From the NCBI GenBank assembly GCA_025345505.1, contig JANVCC010000073.1, forward strand, positions 1,443,391 to 1,507,390: a DNA stretch of 64,000 bases. The letters run 5' to 3'. Both the position numbers and the translations under genes were made by a program. The notes below the pieces were generated by a model. It did not search any database. It saw nothing but the letters and a program-made list of their open reading frames with translations, and had not been told where the DNA came from. Positions 37,873-49,801 of the stretch are shown in pieces; positions within the stretch are counted from its first letter, which is position 1, and each line of letters opens with the position of its first letter. The stretch is from Todiramphus chloris collaris (lineage: Eukaryota > Chordata > Aves > Coraciiformes > Alcedinidae).

Positions 37873-40800
37873 TTCTCTATCTCGTACCCTTTGTTCCAGC
37901 CCATCTCTCTGGTACGTGGTTCCAGTATACCCAGCACACCCAGTGTGTGTGTAGATCCTGGCTGCGGGTTTCTGCACCCGTGTCATCCATTTCCCACGTT
38001 CTCCCTGCAGTTTGTACCTGTCCTCTCCTGCCTCCGAAGCCAGCTCCAGGCTTCATCAGCTGCCAAAGAGGAGATGGTGGGAACGTTGCGGGGGGGTGGT
38101 TTTTTGCCTGGTCTGGGTGCCCATCAGCCTTCACCGCGGGCAGTTGGCTCCGGGAGGACGTGCGGAAGGCTGCGGCGGAAGAGCGGCAGCGACCTCTTGG
38201 AATAGCTTTGGCCATCTCCTTTTGGTCGCCACGTCTCTTCCCTCCGCTGGGGAGATCCATGTCGACATACGTGTCCCAGCTGGAGGCGTCGGTCCCGCTT
38301 CCAGTTGGCTCTGCGCATCCCATATGCTATCGCCGCGGCTCCCGCCCCGTGCCGGGCACGCTGAGCTCATCTCCCCTGGCATGGTGGGTGGCTCTGCGGG
38401 CGATGGATGCCCAACCAGCGCCTCGTCTGTCCGAAGCGGCCGGGGGGGCTGGCATTGCCTGGCTCTGACCAGAAAGCTGGGAAAATCCAAGGGGAGGGGG
38501 CAGGGGGGTTAAATCTGGGAGTGGGGAGTGGAGCGCGGGTGCCAGGGGGAGGATAACCCTGGGTGGGTGCTGCGTCTTTTTTTTCCCAGGCTGGGAGGTT
38601 TTGTTTTGGTGGGAAGGGGACTTATCCTGCATGCGGAGAGCGGAGCCAGAACTTGCTGCCCTTCAGACGTCAGCACAATCCCCAGCCCCGTGCTGAGCGC
38701 GGAGGCATCTGCTGGCTCTGCAGATCTGGGAGTCCCGGAGGGCAGGGGTGCTGAGCGCCCCTGGGGACCCTCCCCAAGTTCCCCTAGGTCCCACCTCCCC
38801 CCCCTGCAGGGTTTCAAAGCATGGCGAGGGGGGGAGGGAGGGAAAGGACATCCCCCTCCCCTCAAAGCGCCGGGGCTGTGACTGAAATAAATAACTACAC
38901 TCGCAGGTAGTGAGGAGGCTGCTAATAACGTGCTCCTGTCAGGCACGGGGTTGCCGTGCTGAGGGATGTCTGACTGAAAGCTCCGGGCTAGGGTGGGGGT
39001 GGGGGGCTTCTCTTTTCTCTTTTTTTTTTTTTATTCCCTGCCAGCTCTCGCCAGGCAGTAGGGATATTTTTTTTTTTTTTTTCCTCCCCTCCCTGATAAT
39101 AAGGACATCATCAGAAGCAAGATGCAGTGGCTAAGGGATGGATCAGGAATGGTGAGTTCAGGTAGCTATGGCTTTCTCTTTTCCTCTTATCGCAGCGCTC
39201 GGACGGGGAAATAAAACCTCCGTCCTCTCTCCTGACTGCTCCTGCACTCCCTGTCCTTGAAACCATCGATCACTCTGTAGCCATTTTATGGACCCCGCGT
39301 TCCCAAACTGCCTGAGCAAAAGAAAATGAAAAGAAGAGGGAAGGGTGTGCATGCGCTGGGCGTGGGAGGGGGAGCGGGGCTTGCCGGGGGCTGGGGAGGG
39401 GGGTTTCGACTGGGGGAACTGGTGGCTTTGTGGGGGGGGGGGAAGCAAAGGCTTTTCCGGGTGCTGGCGTGGGGGGTGTGTGGTCTAACAGCTCGGGGAG
39501 AGCAGCGCTGGAGCGGGGCTGCTGGCAGGCACCAGCGTTACCGGGACCTGTCAGATCTGCCCCTGCTCTGGATGATGAGTTACGGCGTGGGGGGAGCTGG
39601 AATTTGCTGCTGAGCCAGGGCATCCCTGCCTTTGCTTGCATCAGACCGTGCAACGCTCCTCTGAAGTGCAGAGGCTTCAGAAAAGCGGTTCAAACAGTGA
39701 CAGCTCTGCTTAATAAAAAAGAAATAACCACGCTGCCAATCTGCAGCTGCCCCCCCTCTGCCTGGAGTCCGGATGCCAGGGGCTGTAGCTGCCCAGGGGG
39801 ACAGTGGGAAGTTCCCCTAGCTCGGCGAGGGTCCCTGTTTCTCCTTCAGAAACTTCCCCGTGAAAAGATGTGGCTGTTCCTGAGATCCTTCTCCTCCTCT
39901 CCAGCTCTCCCTCCTTGTACGGCTTGGCTTTGCAATGCCATTTCCCTCTCGGTGCTGGGCTGGCTTTTGCAGGGTGGTTGTTTTGTGTGGCTTTGTCTTT
40001 TGGGGTGGTGGGTTTTTTTTTTGGTGTTTTGCCCCTCCCTGGGCGTTTTCCATCCTGCAGGGAGCCACGGGGCATCCCTCCGGGCTGGTCCCATGGCACA
40101 GACCCATGCTGGTGTCACCCGGCTCGGCCCCGGGGTTTTCGGCTCCGTTGGGGGCACCCGGCAGCTGTTGGTGGCAGCGGGGACGATTTGGAGCCAGCTC
40201 AGCAATCGCTGTCCCCCTGCCAGCCCCGTGATGCCCTGTGCAGCTTGCTCCTGCCCTCCATCCCCTCCAAGATACTTACACAAACAGGAGCTTAATGGTT
40301 TCTGCTTCCAAAAGACTCTGAAGCTGGCACTGGAAGCGTGATGTGAGGGTGTAGACAGCAGCCAGTGGCAGGTAGCAAATTTGGTTTTTTAGGGTCCTAT
40401 TTAAGGCTCGTCTACCACCCAACAACAATTCCAGGGGGGGGGTTCGCTGCCTCCTCCCACCCTCCGAGCATCCAGGCGTTGCCTTCCCCTCTGCCACCTT
40501 GTCCCCGTGCCTCCCGGCATCCGCACCAGCCGGGCGCTATTCCCCCCTCCGCCGGTGTCCAAGCAACACAGATCGCCTGCCACCCTTGTGCTGATTTACA
40601 TTCTCAGAGATTACTGCCCTGAAAGAAAAGTGGTGATGGGAAAGCTGGATGGGGCTCGCTCATCCTTTTTCCTTCCCTGCCCTCCCCGGGCGACTGCCGA
40701 GCTCTGCTGGGGAGGGGACGTGGTGCAGGGCAAATGGGTTTTCTAACGGATGTAGCGGGAGACTTGACACTTTCTCGCCCTCTTATCTTTCCAGCTTCCT

Positions 40801-43338
40801 TTCTTGCTGCTGGCAGGAAGGGAGACTTTGTTATTTTGTTCTGATTAGTTTGATCTCTGCTTTCCTGAGAGAGAAATTATAGTAGTCGCTGAATAGCCTG
40901 TAATTTAAAAATATTTTTGGGGTTGGGGGGTAGGTGAAATGTTACTGATTCGTTTTATGGAAGCAGGTTCTACCCAGGAATTTCCCAGTATTTCTGCTTC
41001 TAATAAGGGAAAAAGGAAAGAGAGGGCCGAGGGTTGCGTGTTTCATGCAGCAGTTTAACAACCTCAGCAGCATTTGAAGGTAACACTCTGCGTATCTCTA
41101 GCTCATGTGAAAATAAGGTAAAAAACTGATTACAGAACAACAAAGCAAACCCAAACCAGCTAAGATAAATCCAGGAGAGACCTTTGCAGCTGCTGGTGAG
41201 TGAGGAGCCTGGGGTGGGGTGGCTGTGGTCCGAGGGGCCAGCAGCTTTCCTGAGCTTGGAGATGCTGGGCTGTGAAGCCAAGGTCCTGGGGACGCCCGGT
41301 CCCTACAAATTCCGCTCTCTTTCTGCAAGATGAGGCATATTGGTCCAGATGTCCTGACCGAGTGCTAGGGCAGATAGCTCCGTTCCATCACGTGCAGCCT
41401 TTGCCTGCTCTTCCCCTTGGTAAGTCACTTGGACTGGTACTTGGAAAGGTTGGCTCCTTGTGGTGTACTCTGCTAAGCCGGGGAGTTATTCCGCGCCAGA
41501 AGTAGCTGCGTCTCAGCCGGTCGGTGCGAAGGTTCTCGTCTCAGTCTGCTGACCAGAATGTGCTACGGGAGTAGAAAATGGCTCAGTCTACTCCTGAGTG
41601 AAGGTTGGCTGATCTGTTCACAGGCGTTCGGCTGCCTGCCGTACGGTGCAGAGCCTCAGCCTTTCCTCTCGAGCAGCGCTGGGCCGGTTGCGATGGGCAC
41701 CGAGCCTCTTTTGTGGATCCTTAGCTGTCTCTTTTTTTTTTCACTCTGATGTTGTTTTCTGTGTATCTACGAAAGAAAAGCACTAGTGATTTATTTCGGA
41801 TAGCATCCCTGGACTTTGATCTGCTCAGGCACGTCAGTCTGCACTTGGATTTTAGGCTGATTTCTCGGCAGCCCTGCGTGGCACTGATTTATTGAAGGGG
41901 CTGGTTTCTCCCGTTCTCGGTGCTGGGGTGGCTTAAAGAACCAGAATTTGGAGTCGGTCACCTCCCAGAGGCAATGCCACTAATATTTTTACAGTGATAG
42001 CACCTTTCATTCTCATGGCAGGTAGCTCTTTATTTCTAAATCGTCCCCTTAGTCCCAGCTGTTACCCACAATATTAAGCTGTCAGGGCTTCTTGTTTTAT
42101 TTTTTCCCCCTCCTTTGCCTGTGCTGCTTTCTGATTTTTAAACAATTAATCTTTTGCCAATTATGCTCGCATCCCATGAGGGTATTTTACATGCTTCGTT
42201 GGTACCAAGTTGCTAAACTCTGCTAGTATCTGTTTCTAACCCAGAAAGATGCAACTCTCATTGTCATCGGTAGTGATGAGAATAATCTGCCCCTCCGATC
42301 GGCGTTGTAAGTACGGTGATTATTTGGTCGGGCATTCTTCGCAGAGCACGCTGATCCGGTGTGATAACCAAATGAGTTGGTTTTAATCACACCATAAAAC
42401 AGCCTTTTCTGGGAGAATTATTATTACCTTTTTTTTAATCTGACAAGGGCAGAGTTTTTCCCCTAGACTGTGGTTGTGCTATGAGAAAGACGAGTGTTGC
42501 ATCTTCCTCGGTATTTCCTCCTGGGCTTAGTGCTGTGCCTGGGAAAGTCAGAGCTGTGAGCTTCAGGAGATACAGAACCACAATATTTCATTTTATTTTA
42601 TTCCCCCCCACTCCCACCGGCACATACAGCCATGTTTTTACCATGGGTGTTGTTCAAAGGGTTAAAATCAACCTGTTGTTGCTATTTCACGTTTCTGTCA
42701 ACCAAAAAGTAAGCTCTCGTAAATCTGCACAGCTTCGAGTAAGTTGGAAAGGAATTTGGTGACTCAAAGGGCCAGATAAGGTGGAGGGGTGGAGATGTTC
42801 ATGAGCAGGGCAGTTCAGCAGACACTTTCTTAGCAGTTTTCCTTGCTGATAATTCTCCACTTGTCAGTCTGCAGATCGTGGGGTGTTTCAAGTACAAAGA
42901 CTCTTTGCGCTCCCGTTATCCTAAAAAGCTCAACGTGAAGTCAGGAAAAGAGAAGTAGGAGAAAGCATCTTGGGTCTCATTTTCCGTTTTGAAAGTTTGG
43001 ATAAGCAAGTGGAGTTGGTGGAGAGAAGCCAAGCCAGGGTGGGATGGAAGAAAGGGGTTTTGCATCATCCTGGTGTTAGGGAAAGATGGGACAGGAGGCC
43101 CCGAGCACCCAGAACTCCCCCGGAGAGGAGAGGGAACAGAGAGCGCTCGGCTCGCAGCCCAGCAGCTGTCTCGGGGAAGCCTCCGTGACCCGCAAGCGAT
43201 TCGGGTGTCCCGCAGAGGATGCTCTTTGGTCTGTCACCTTCATCCCCTGCAGCTGCAGCGGGGAGGACCTTTCTCCATGAAGGAGCGGCTCCTTGCGAGC
43301 CTGCTCCCATTCATCCCATATCACTTGGCTGTGGTCTT
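37873..43338. other. Non-repetitive DNA with G-rich tracts
   Basis: No gene was recognised. Long open frames at 37.4-38.5 kb and 39.4-40.3 kb are explained by GC-rich sequence and CR1. T-rich tracts lie near 39,010-39,085, and a strongly G-rich stretch at 39,362 is listed separately. The block at about 41,985-42,440 is AT-rich, CpG-poor and full of homeodomain-type cores, which suggests a conserved non-coding element. Confidence 0.3.
39362..39446 (+). other. G-rich tract with quadruplex potential
   Basis: Within about 85 bases there are many runs of three to eleven G, including one run of more than ten G near 39,432-39,443, separated by short loops. This satisfies the usual G3+N1-7 pattern several times over on the + strand. 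Whether it folds in cells cannot be judged from sequence. Confidence 0.5.
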
Positions 43339-43434
43339 GGCGGATATGGTCTAGGGGTGAACTTGTAGAGTAGGGCTAACGGTTGGACACGATGATCCCA
43401 AGGGGCTTTTCCAACCTAAATGATTCTCTGATTG
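43339..43434 (+). mobile_element. CR1 LINE 3' tail, older subfamily type
   Basis: The text 'ggatatggtctaggggtgaa', then 'gggctaacggttggacacga', then 'ggcttttccaacctaaatga' and 'ttctctgatt' is the 3' end of a CR1 type whose usual form has 'tggtctagtggttgac' and 'ggttaatggttggacttgat'. It is a sense copy of which only the last 95 bases or so remain. The upstream wording differs from subfamilies A and B here, so at least four CR1 lineages are represented in the window. Confidence 0.75.
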
Positions 43435-46400
43435 GAATCGGTCGTCACAGGAGGTTGGTGCTTGGGTCGAAGTAGCTCTGCACGTGCCGGAGAAGGTTGT
43501 GTCTGCTGCCAGGCGTGGAGCTCGTGAATCCTTAACTCAGCCCTCCCAAATGTGTTTCTTTGTGGGGTTTTTCTCGCCCACGTAGTTGGTTCTGTTTGCC
43601 ATTTCGCTCCCAGTTTGGGGCTTCTTTAATCTTTCCATTACAGCCTCCTCCTGGCGTGGCTGTCGGAGAACACAGTAAGCGTCCAGGTTAAGAAAGAGCT
43701 GATGTTACGGTAAATAAAAGAAAAACATTTGCAGAAGTAGCTGGTGTGTGCTGACAGTCGCTCTTGTGTCAGTCCCAGGAGCGGCTTGGAGGAGGCCGGG
43801 CACTGGTCCCCAGTCCTACCTGCTGGGTAACGACCGCGCCGGCAGCTTCTGTCTCCCGAGCCCTGCCCCATCGGGGATGTCTGGAAAGCCCTCGGAGAGC
43901 GTTGCTTGGAGGGTGCACAGAGCATCGAGCAGGGAAACCCCCCAAAGTCCAGCCGTCCCCCCTGCGTCCAGGGCTTCGGTGGCTGAGCACTGCAAGCTCT
44001 GTGAACGGCGGGGTGGTTTGAACCGCTGAGAACCTGATTTCCTTGGAGGGACTCAAAGGGGGTTTTCTTTATTTATTGGATATTTTTTTAAACACTTCTT
44101 GGAAAAAAAAAAAAAAAAAGCATCTCTCTGAAATGCTTCAAGGGAACATCTTAATGCGTTTGTGATGTGAGCTGCTGCTGCTCCACGACGGTTGCTCTGA
44201 AGCTCTTTGAGCCTGGCTGTTATTTTGAACATGGCTAATTCCCGGAGTGACTGAGCTCTTGGGTAATAGGAAAAATGCATCAAGTTATCCTGGTCTCCAA
44301 TAGTTTCTATTGTTCTGAAAAAGGCGTCTTATGAAATAAATAAATAAAGTGGCCTATTATGTAACGTGGGCAGGGAAAGGAAAGGGGAGCATTGTTAGAG
44401 AACGGCAGGAGGGTTGTGTCTGGGAGCCAGTTCCAGGCTGTGAATCCCTTTGCTCGGCGTAGGAGGAGGGTGTGGGTGAGAAGCAAAGTCCAGTTGCTGG
44501 TCCAGAGCTCCGCTGAACTTCCACTGAACCCAGGCTGGTGTATTCATGTGCAGAAATTCTGGTGTTCAGTGGGCATCCCAACTTCTGTCTCCCCAGCCCT
44601 GCCGTGCTATAGAACAGAATAGTCCCTATATGCTACAGGATTCTGGGGCCGCCCAGCATTGCTGGGGCTCCTCTGTGCCCACTCCAGCATCTCATTTCCT
44701 AGGTTAATTTGTGTAAAGAACACGAGACCCGCGGGTCAGCTTCTTAAGATACTTTCTTCACTCAGTATCTTGATGAGGGGAAATCCAGGGAAGCCAGCAG
44801 CATCACAGGAGGAGGTCTGTGATGAGCTGTAGGCGACTTCTTTCCATCCTCATCCTCTTGCACGAAGCAGGGCCGTGGCTTCTGCTCCCGCCTGCCGCGG
44901 CGTTGTGTCACGACGGTGTACCCGTGCCTGGGCACCGCGTTCCTCAGGTATACGTGGTGGGTAATTTTCTCTTTCTCTTCTTTCCCCTCTTCTCCTCTGT
45001 TCGGTCTGTGCCTCACGGGTCAGGCCGTTTGCATTCTGCCTGGAGTCTAAGCTGCTAATTGCCGGACCTCTGCAGGCTTGGGAGATGAAAATACTCCTAT
45101 TAACTCTGGTTTCTAGCCGCAGAGGAGGCGCGATGCGTTGGGCTGCAGAGACCCTTCCCGTGTCGTGGCAAAGCTGGAGTAACAGCCCCTGATTTCCGCG
45201 GCCAAGAGCTCGCTCTGGTCTGTGTCTGCACAGCTGTCTCCTTGGGGATGCTGACCCCAGGTTTACTAAGGTTGTTTCTGCTGGGCGGTCACCTCGGGTT
45301 TTTTCACTTGCCGCTGTGTCCAGGCACGTGTTGGTGTGAGGATCTCTGGAATTAATGTCAGAAGTGAGAGCAGAACCCCAGAGTCCCCGTGAGAATGCCT
45401 GGAGGGATGGGGCTTCTCTTGGATTTCTCTGTAGTTTGTGCTTTGCTGTTTTTTTCCCTTTGTTTCCAGGCTCAACTGGAAGCCCAGAAGCCTGAGACAT
45501 AAAATTCAGAAGCAAATGTCTGTGTATTCTTTCAGGCCAGGCTTTTCTTTTTTTTTCCTCAGACAAAGGAGATCTTACGTAAGGTTAAAATGAACATCTG
45601 AATCTGATGGGTCCTTTTAAACTGAGCTTCCTCCCATCCCTGAAGTGGCCAGGGTAATTGATGTTACCACATCTGTTTTCGACTGGGTTTGAGGATTTTG
45701 GTTTTGTTTTTGGGGTTTTTTTTTTTTCTTTTCTTTTTCAAAAGTGGGAGTCTGAGGATGCTTCTAGAGTTCAGGCTGGGGCGTGGAGCAGATGCAGAAG
45801 AGGAGAGAAAGCGCTTGCAACATGATTGCCAGGGGCAGGAGATTTTAGTCCGTCTTAATGCTTTAAGTTCAAATAAACTTAAAAATAGAAGTTTTATTGT
45901 CGTGCCTGCACTTGGACAAGCGTGATGGAGTGAGAGCCTCCAAGGCAGGCCCGCTCACCATGCCTTTCCAGCGGGGTTTGTGTCGTGCTCCAGAACTGCT
46001 GGTAGCAGAACATCGCTCCCGGCCGGAGCCGGGGCCGGGCTGGACCCGTGCAGCGGGGTGGCTGCGGCACAGCGTGGCACGTTTGTGATGCAGGTCACCT
46101 TCCAGCTCAGGGTGCCCCACAAGAAGCATCTGGGTGTCTTGTAAGACGACAGTGACAAGACTCTGGCTTTATTTCCCCCCCTCGCCAGCACCGTGCAAGC
46201 GCTGGAATTCTTCGACAGAGGAAAGAGCACCATCTGCTGAGATGCTGGCTCTGGTTGTGGAAGGAACCGGGATTAACTGGGGTGTCCAGATGCGGTCCTA
46301 GGCCAGCCTTGGTTAGCGTGTGCCATCTCACCGCTGCCCTTTGCTCAGGGGGTTGAAACCTGGTCACCGGGCACACGGTTGGCGTTCGGGAGGGCAGTTA

Positions 46401-48272
46401 ACCAGACCTGGTCCTGCATCCTCCCTGGCCTGCCGTTGGTTGTTTGGCCGTTAGCATTAAATGAAATGGTTCTGAATGAACCAATTACTCTGTTGTGCAT
46501 CGCTTGCTTTCGGAGATGAAATCAGGACTGATGGAGAAGGGGAAGGAGCTCACCTGCCAGAGCTTTCCTGAGCTGTGTGTGCGTCTGTGGCGTGTCTACC
46601 GAGGGCCCGGCGGCAGAGGGCAAAGTGCTGCTTCCATCTTTGGATTAAATTGTCCTTTTTCTTTATCGTGGAATGCTTAAAGCAGCGACGCAGGGATGCT
46701 CGGGTCTGTCCCCGTAGCCACTGAGCTTTGTGTTGGCTGCTCGGTCACGCAGGTTAAGCAGCACGAAAACCTTGCCCTCCGGCTGCGCTCGGTGTGCTCT
46801 AAACATTGCAAAAGCAGCCTTAAAAACTTAGGGGTTTTTTTTCCCAGCACTCTTAGCCTTGCTCCAAGAGCACCTTATTTCATGGGGTCTGGCTCTTCCC
46901 TATTCCATCTCCACCTTCTCTCCCATTTCCCTGCCTCCCAGGCTCCCAACTCAGCCTTTTCTTCCACACTTCTCCCTCTGAAGCCCGTTTACGCCTCACC
47001 AGCTTTTGAGATCATCCTCATATCGTTGCCCACCTCTCTTTCTTTCCCCTCTGTCTTCCTGCAATTGTGTTTTGTCTGTTGTGGAAAGGAAGCATTCGCT
47101 CGTCCAGCCGGGCCGTGCCATGCCCTGCGGTTGGCATGGAAGGTGCCGCGGGCAGCACGTGTGAGCTGCCGTGGGGCAGGGGGCTGAGCGGGAGGAAAAG
47201 CTGCGGAGGGGCACGTGGGTCAAGCAAGGAAAAAGAAGGAGGACAAAAGAAAGAAGTGACTGGAAGAAAGCCCCGAGTTAACATGGATGAGAAGGAAGCT
47301 TTGCACTTGAGGGGTGGAGAGGATAGGCGAGGAGCTGCGGGTGACTGGGAAGGTAACTTTTGCCCATCAGAATCAGCCCCCAGGAGTCCCAGTCTTTGCA
47401 GATACTCCTTGGTTTGGGTAAGGAATTTGAGGCATTTGGGGGTTTTCAAAGCTTCTCCTGAGGCCAGTCCATAAACGTGCCGGATTACAGAGATTTTTGG
47501 GGGAAGAAGTGCCCTTTGCAGCAGCTCTGCAGCTCGTAGGCTGGTGTCTGCTATCTGCCTGAAGGACGGGACTGGAGGGCTCTGTGTCAGAGATGCTCTG
47601 GAGAGAAAAGGGGGGGGAGAGGCAACTCCCAGTTTAAGAAAATCCTCCTTTTTGAAAATGTAGCAAATCATAATCCCACTGCCCTTTAATCTCTGAAACC
47701 CTGCTCTTAATTCCTGGCTCAGTTTAGAAGAAAATAATTAATTTGATGGTCTTCTCATAATCTCTAATGGAGTCCATCCCCCAGACCCCACCGCAGAGGA
47801 GACTGGGAAGGAAAGAGCAGTTGCCCATCGCGTGCCCACGCATCCCTGGGCACTGCTGCTGCCTGTTCCTCTCTGCGGGATTAATTCCAGTGAAGAGTTT
47901 CCTTGTCTTTCGTGGTGCCTTGTAGGTCTGAGGTGGGGCTTGTGCTCCAAGGGGGAAGACAAAAGAAGTGAAGTGGTTCAGGCTGCCGGTCACCAGCAGC
48001 CGCTTTCCCCTAGGTCATGGGTTTTGTCCAGTCCAGACCAACATGACCATAGTTTTATTCCCAGTCAGAATCTCCAGCCACCCCAGGATTCATTTGAAAC
48101 CTCCCCATCCTCTCCAGAAGGTTTATCTCCTTGGGCCAGCTGGTGCCTGGCAGAGTTCGGTCCTCACGACAAATCCCATGGCTCAGCCACAGTGCTTCCT
48201 ACAGCATCCCTAACGGAATTCCGGGGTCTGCGGTGGGGTTACAGCTTTGAGCGTTTCATTTTTCTGCTCTGG
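43435..48272. other. Non-repetitive DNA, no gene recognised
   Basis: Short overlapping frames only. At about 45,871-45,897 an AATAAA on the + strand and one on the minus strand (seen as 'tttattg') face each other across some 20 bases, which could be convergent polyadenylation signals but is equally likely by chance in AT-rich sequence. A poly(A) tract lies at about 44,102-44,119. Apart from the weak CR1 remnant at 44,648, nothing else can be supported. Confidence 0.3.
44648..44697 (-). mobile_element. Possible internal CR1 fragment, antisense, very diverged
   Basis: The + strand 'cccagcattgctggggctcc' followed by 'tctgtgcccactccagcatc' resembles the CR1 segment that reads 'cccagcgtcactggggctcc' and 'tctggtcccgctccatcagg' at 14,478-14,515. 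No 3' terminus adjoins it. The similarity is short and could be fortuitous. Confidence 0.3.
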
Positions 48273-48338
48273 ATGAGGGGCTGGACTCGATGATCTTCAG
48301 AGGTCCCTTCCAACCCCTAATATCCTGAGATTCTGTGG
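48273..48338 (+). mobile_element. CR1 LINE 3' tail, short
   Basis: The diagnostic terminus 'ggggctggactcgatgatct' followed by 'aggtcccttccaacccctaa' and a 'gagattctgtgg' end is present in sense orientation. Only about 65 bases remain. A second, unrelated CR1 copy begins some 50 bases downstream in the same orientation. Confidence 0.85.
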
Positions 48339-48387
48339 TTTTTGCAGCTAATGGAAGGTGGAGCTGGTGTGTTAAGAAACAAGTCTG

Positions 48388-48771
48388 GTGAGGAGTGGCT
48401 GAGGGCCCTGGGCTTGTTCAGCCTGGAGAGAAGGAGGCTGAGGGGAGACCTTCTGGCTCTGACAGCTCCTGGCAGGAGGCTGGAGCCAGGGGGGTCGGGC
48501 TCTGCTCACAAGGAATAAGCACCAGGACAAGAAGAACCGGCCTCAAGTTGCCCTAGGAGAGGTTTAGTTTGGAGCTGAGGAACAATTTCTTCCCCTCCAG
48601 GGTTGTCCAGGGCAGTGGTGGAGTCCCCGTGATCCCTGGAGGGGTTTCCAAGCCATGGAGCTGTGGTGCTGAGGGACAGGGGGCAGTGGTGCCCTGGCAC
48701 TGCTGGGTTAACAGTTGGACTCTATGATCTTGAAGGGTGTTTTCCAACTGAAAGAATTCCATGATTCTATG
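48388..48771 (+). mobile_element. CR1 LINE 3' fragment (subfamily B)
   Basis: A sense CR1 copy of about 385 bp, starting at 'aggagtggctgagggccctg' and 'gggcttgttcagcctggaga'. It continues through 'ctggctctgacagctcctgg' and 'gaggaacaatttcttcccct' to a well-kept end, 'aactgaaagaattccatgat' and 'gattctatga'. It closely resembles the copy at 36,651 but extends about 30 bases further 5'. It is a dead fragment. Confidence 0.92.
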
Positions 48772-49801
48772 AAAACACAGCTGCCTCTGCACGTCCAAGA
48801 GCTTGGTGCAGTGGAGGTGGCTCATCTGCCCAGGGTCCCTGTGGCAGAACAGGGAGTTGGAGCTGAAACCCAGTGCTGCCCCACAGCCCTGGACCATCCT
48901 GCCAGCCCCCGTGGAGCCAGCGAGCCTGTCACTGGGAGGGGAGCCTAGGACCTTTAAAGCATCCAGACAGCAATCCTGTCTGGGGACTGAGAGCTGTATT
49001 TGTTCAGCTGGAAGTGGTGGGTCGTGCTCCGTGCCGGAGACATTCATTGGAGGGACTCACGGTCACGTGGCCGAGCCCAAGATGTGATGTGTATAAGGAA
49101 TGAAAGAGTTTGGCATCATCTGCTTCAGGGCCTCGAAATTACCATATTGTAATTAACGTTGTCGTAGGGGCCCTTCGGATTCGTCTGTTACTTGGGTGTA
49201 TGGAGTTCAGTCTCCACGTACATCTGTGTGCATGGACCGATGCGTTCGCAGCCATCGATGCCCGGCCGCGGCGTACGAGCGAAGCCCTGGCTCCTTCCTT
49301 AGGATGCGAGATGCTGAAGTTCAAAACTGCTTTCTCATACTGATCCTGCCTAACAAACCATGCTCCTGGAAGCTGCCGTAGCGCCAGGGCACGTGCTGTG
49401 CTGGAAGGGGAGGTGGTATTTTTATGTAACTCTTCCAGAGCTTTTCTGGCTCCTCGGCTGAGCTGTAGATGGTTGGACTGAACTTTTTAGAAAGCACTGA
49501 AGTTTGCGGTGGTTTTATGTAAAGCCCCGATGTGTAGGTGTTCTCTCTTTTTTTGTTTTTTTTCTCCGGGAGAAGGTATCATCCATTTTCGTAGTAAAAT
49601 TAACAGTTAGCACACGCAGAAGGTATGGGAAATTACATAAAGCAGCGAGTACTACTGGGAATACTGTGAATGTGATTTAAGCAGAAGCTTCTGCGCCGTG
49701 AGTCTGCTCGTGCTGAGCGCGTTTGGTAGCGCTTGCGCTGGTACCCAGTACTGCATCTCTGCGGGGCGAGGCACCCGGAGCCCTCCCGCCTGCTCTTCCA
49801 G
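48772..49801. other. Non-repetitive DNA, no gene recognised
   Basis: This is the roughly 1 kb between the CR1 pair and the minisatellite. A 'gtagatggttggactgaact' string near 49,466 faintly recalls a CR1 end but lacks the following block. No coding exon or RNA gene is supported. Confidence 0.3.

Noticed and set aside
37377-38468. Open frame of 363 codons on the + strand
   Set aside because: Its first part is an antisense CR1 fragment and the rest is GC-rich sequence without recognisable protein features.
39430-40341. Open frame of 303 codons on the + strand
   Set aside because: Starts in a G run, has biased Cys, Trp and Gly content and long overlapping frames on the other strand. No family resemblance.
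44850-45566. Minus-strand open frame of 238 codons
   Set aside because: Arg-rich with no recognisable motif, and no promoter or splice context.
49460-49490. CR1-like phrase 'gatggttggactgaac'
   Set aside because: Too short, and the diagnostic 'ccttccaaccc' block does not follow.
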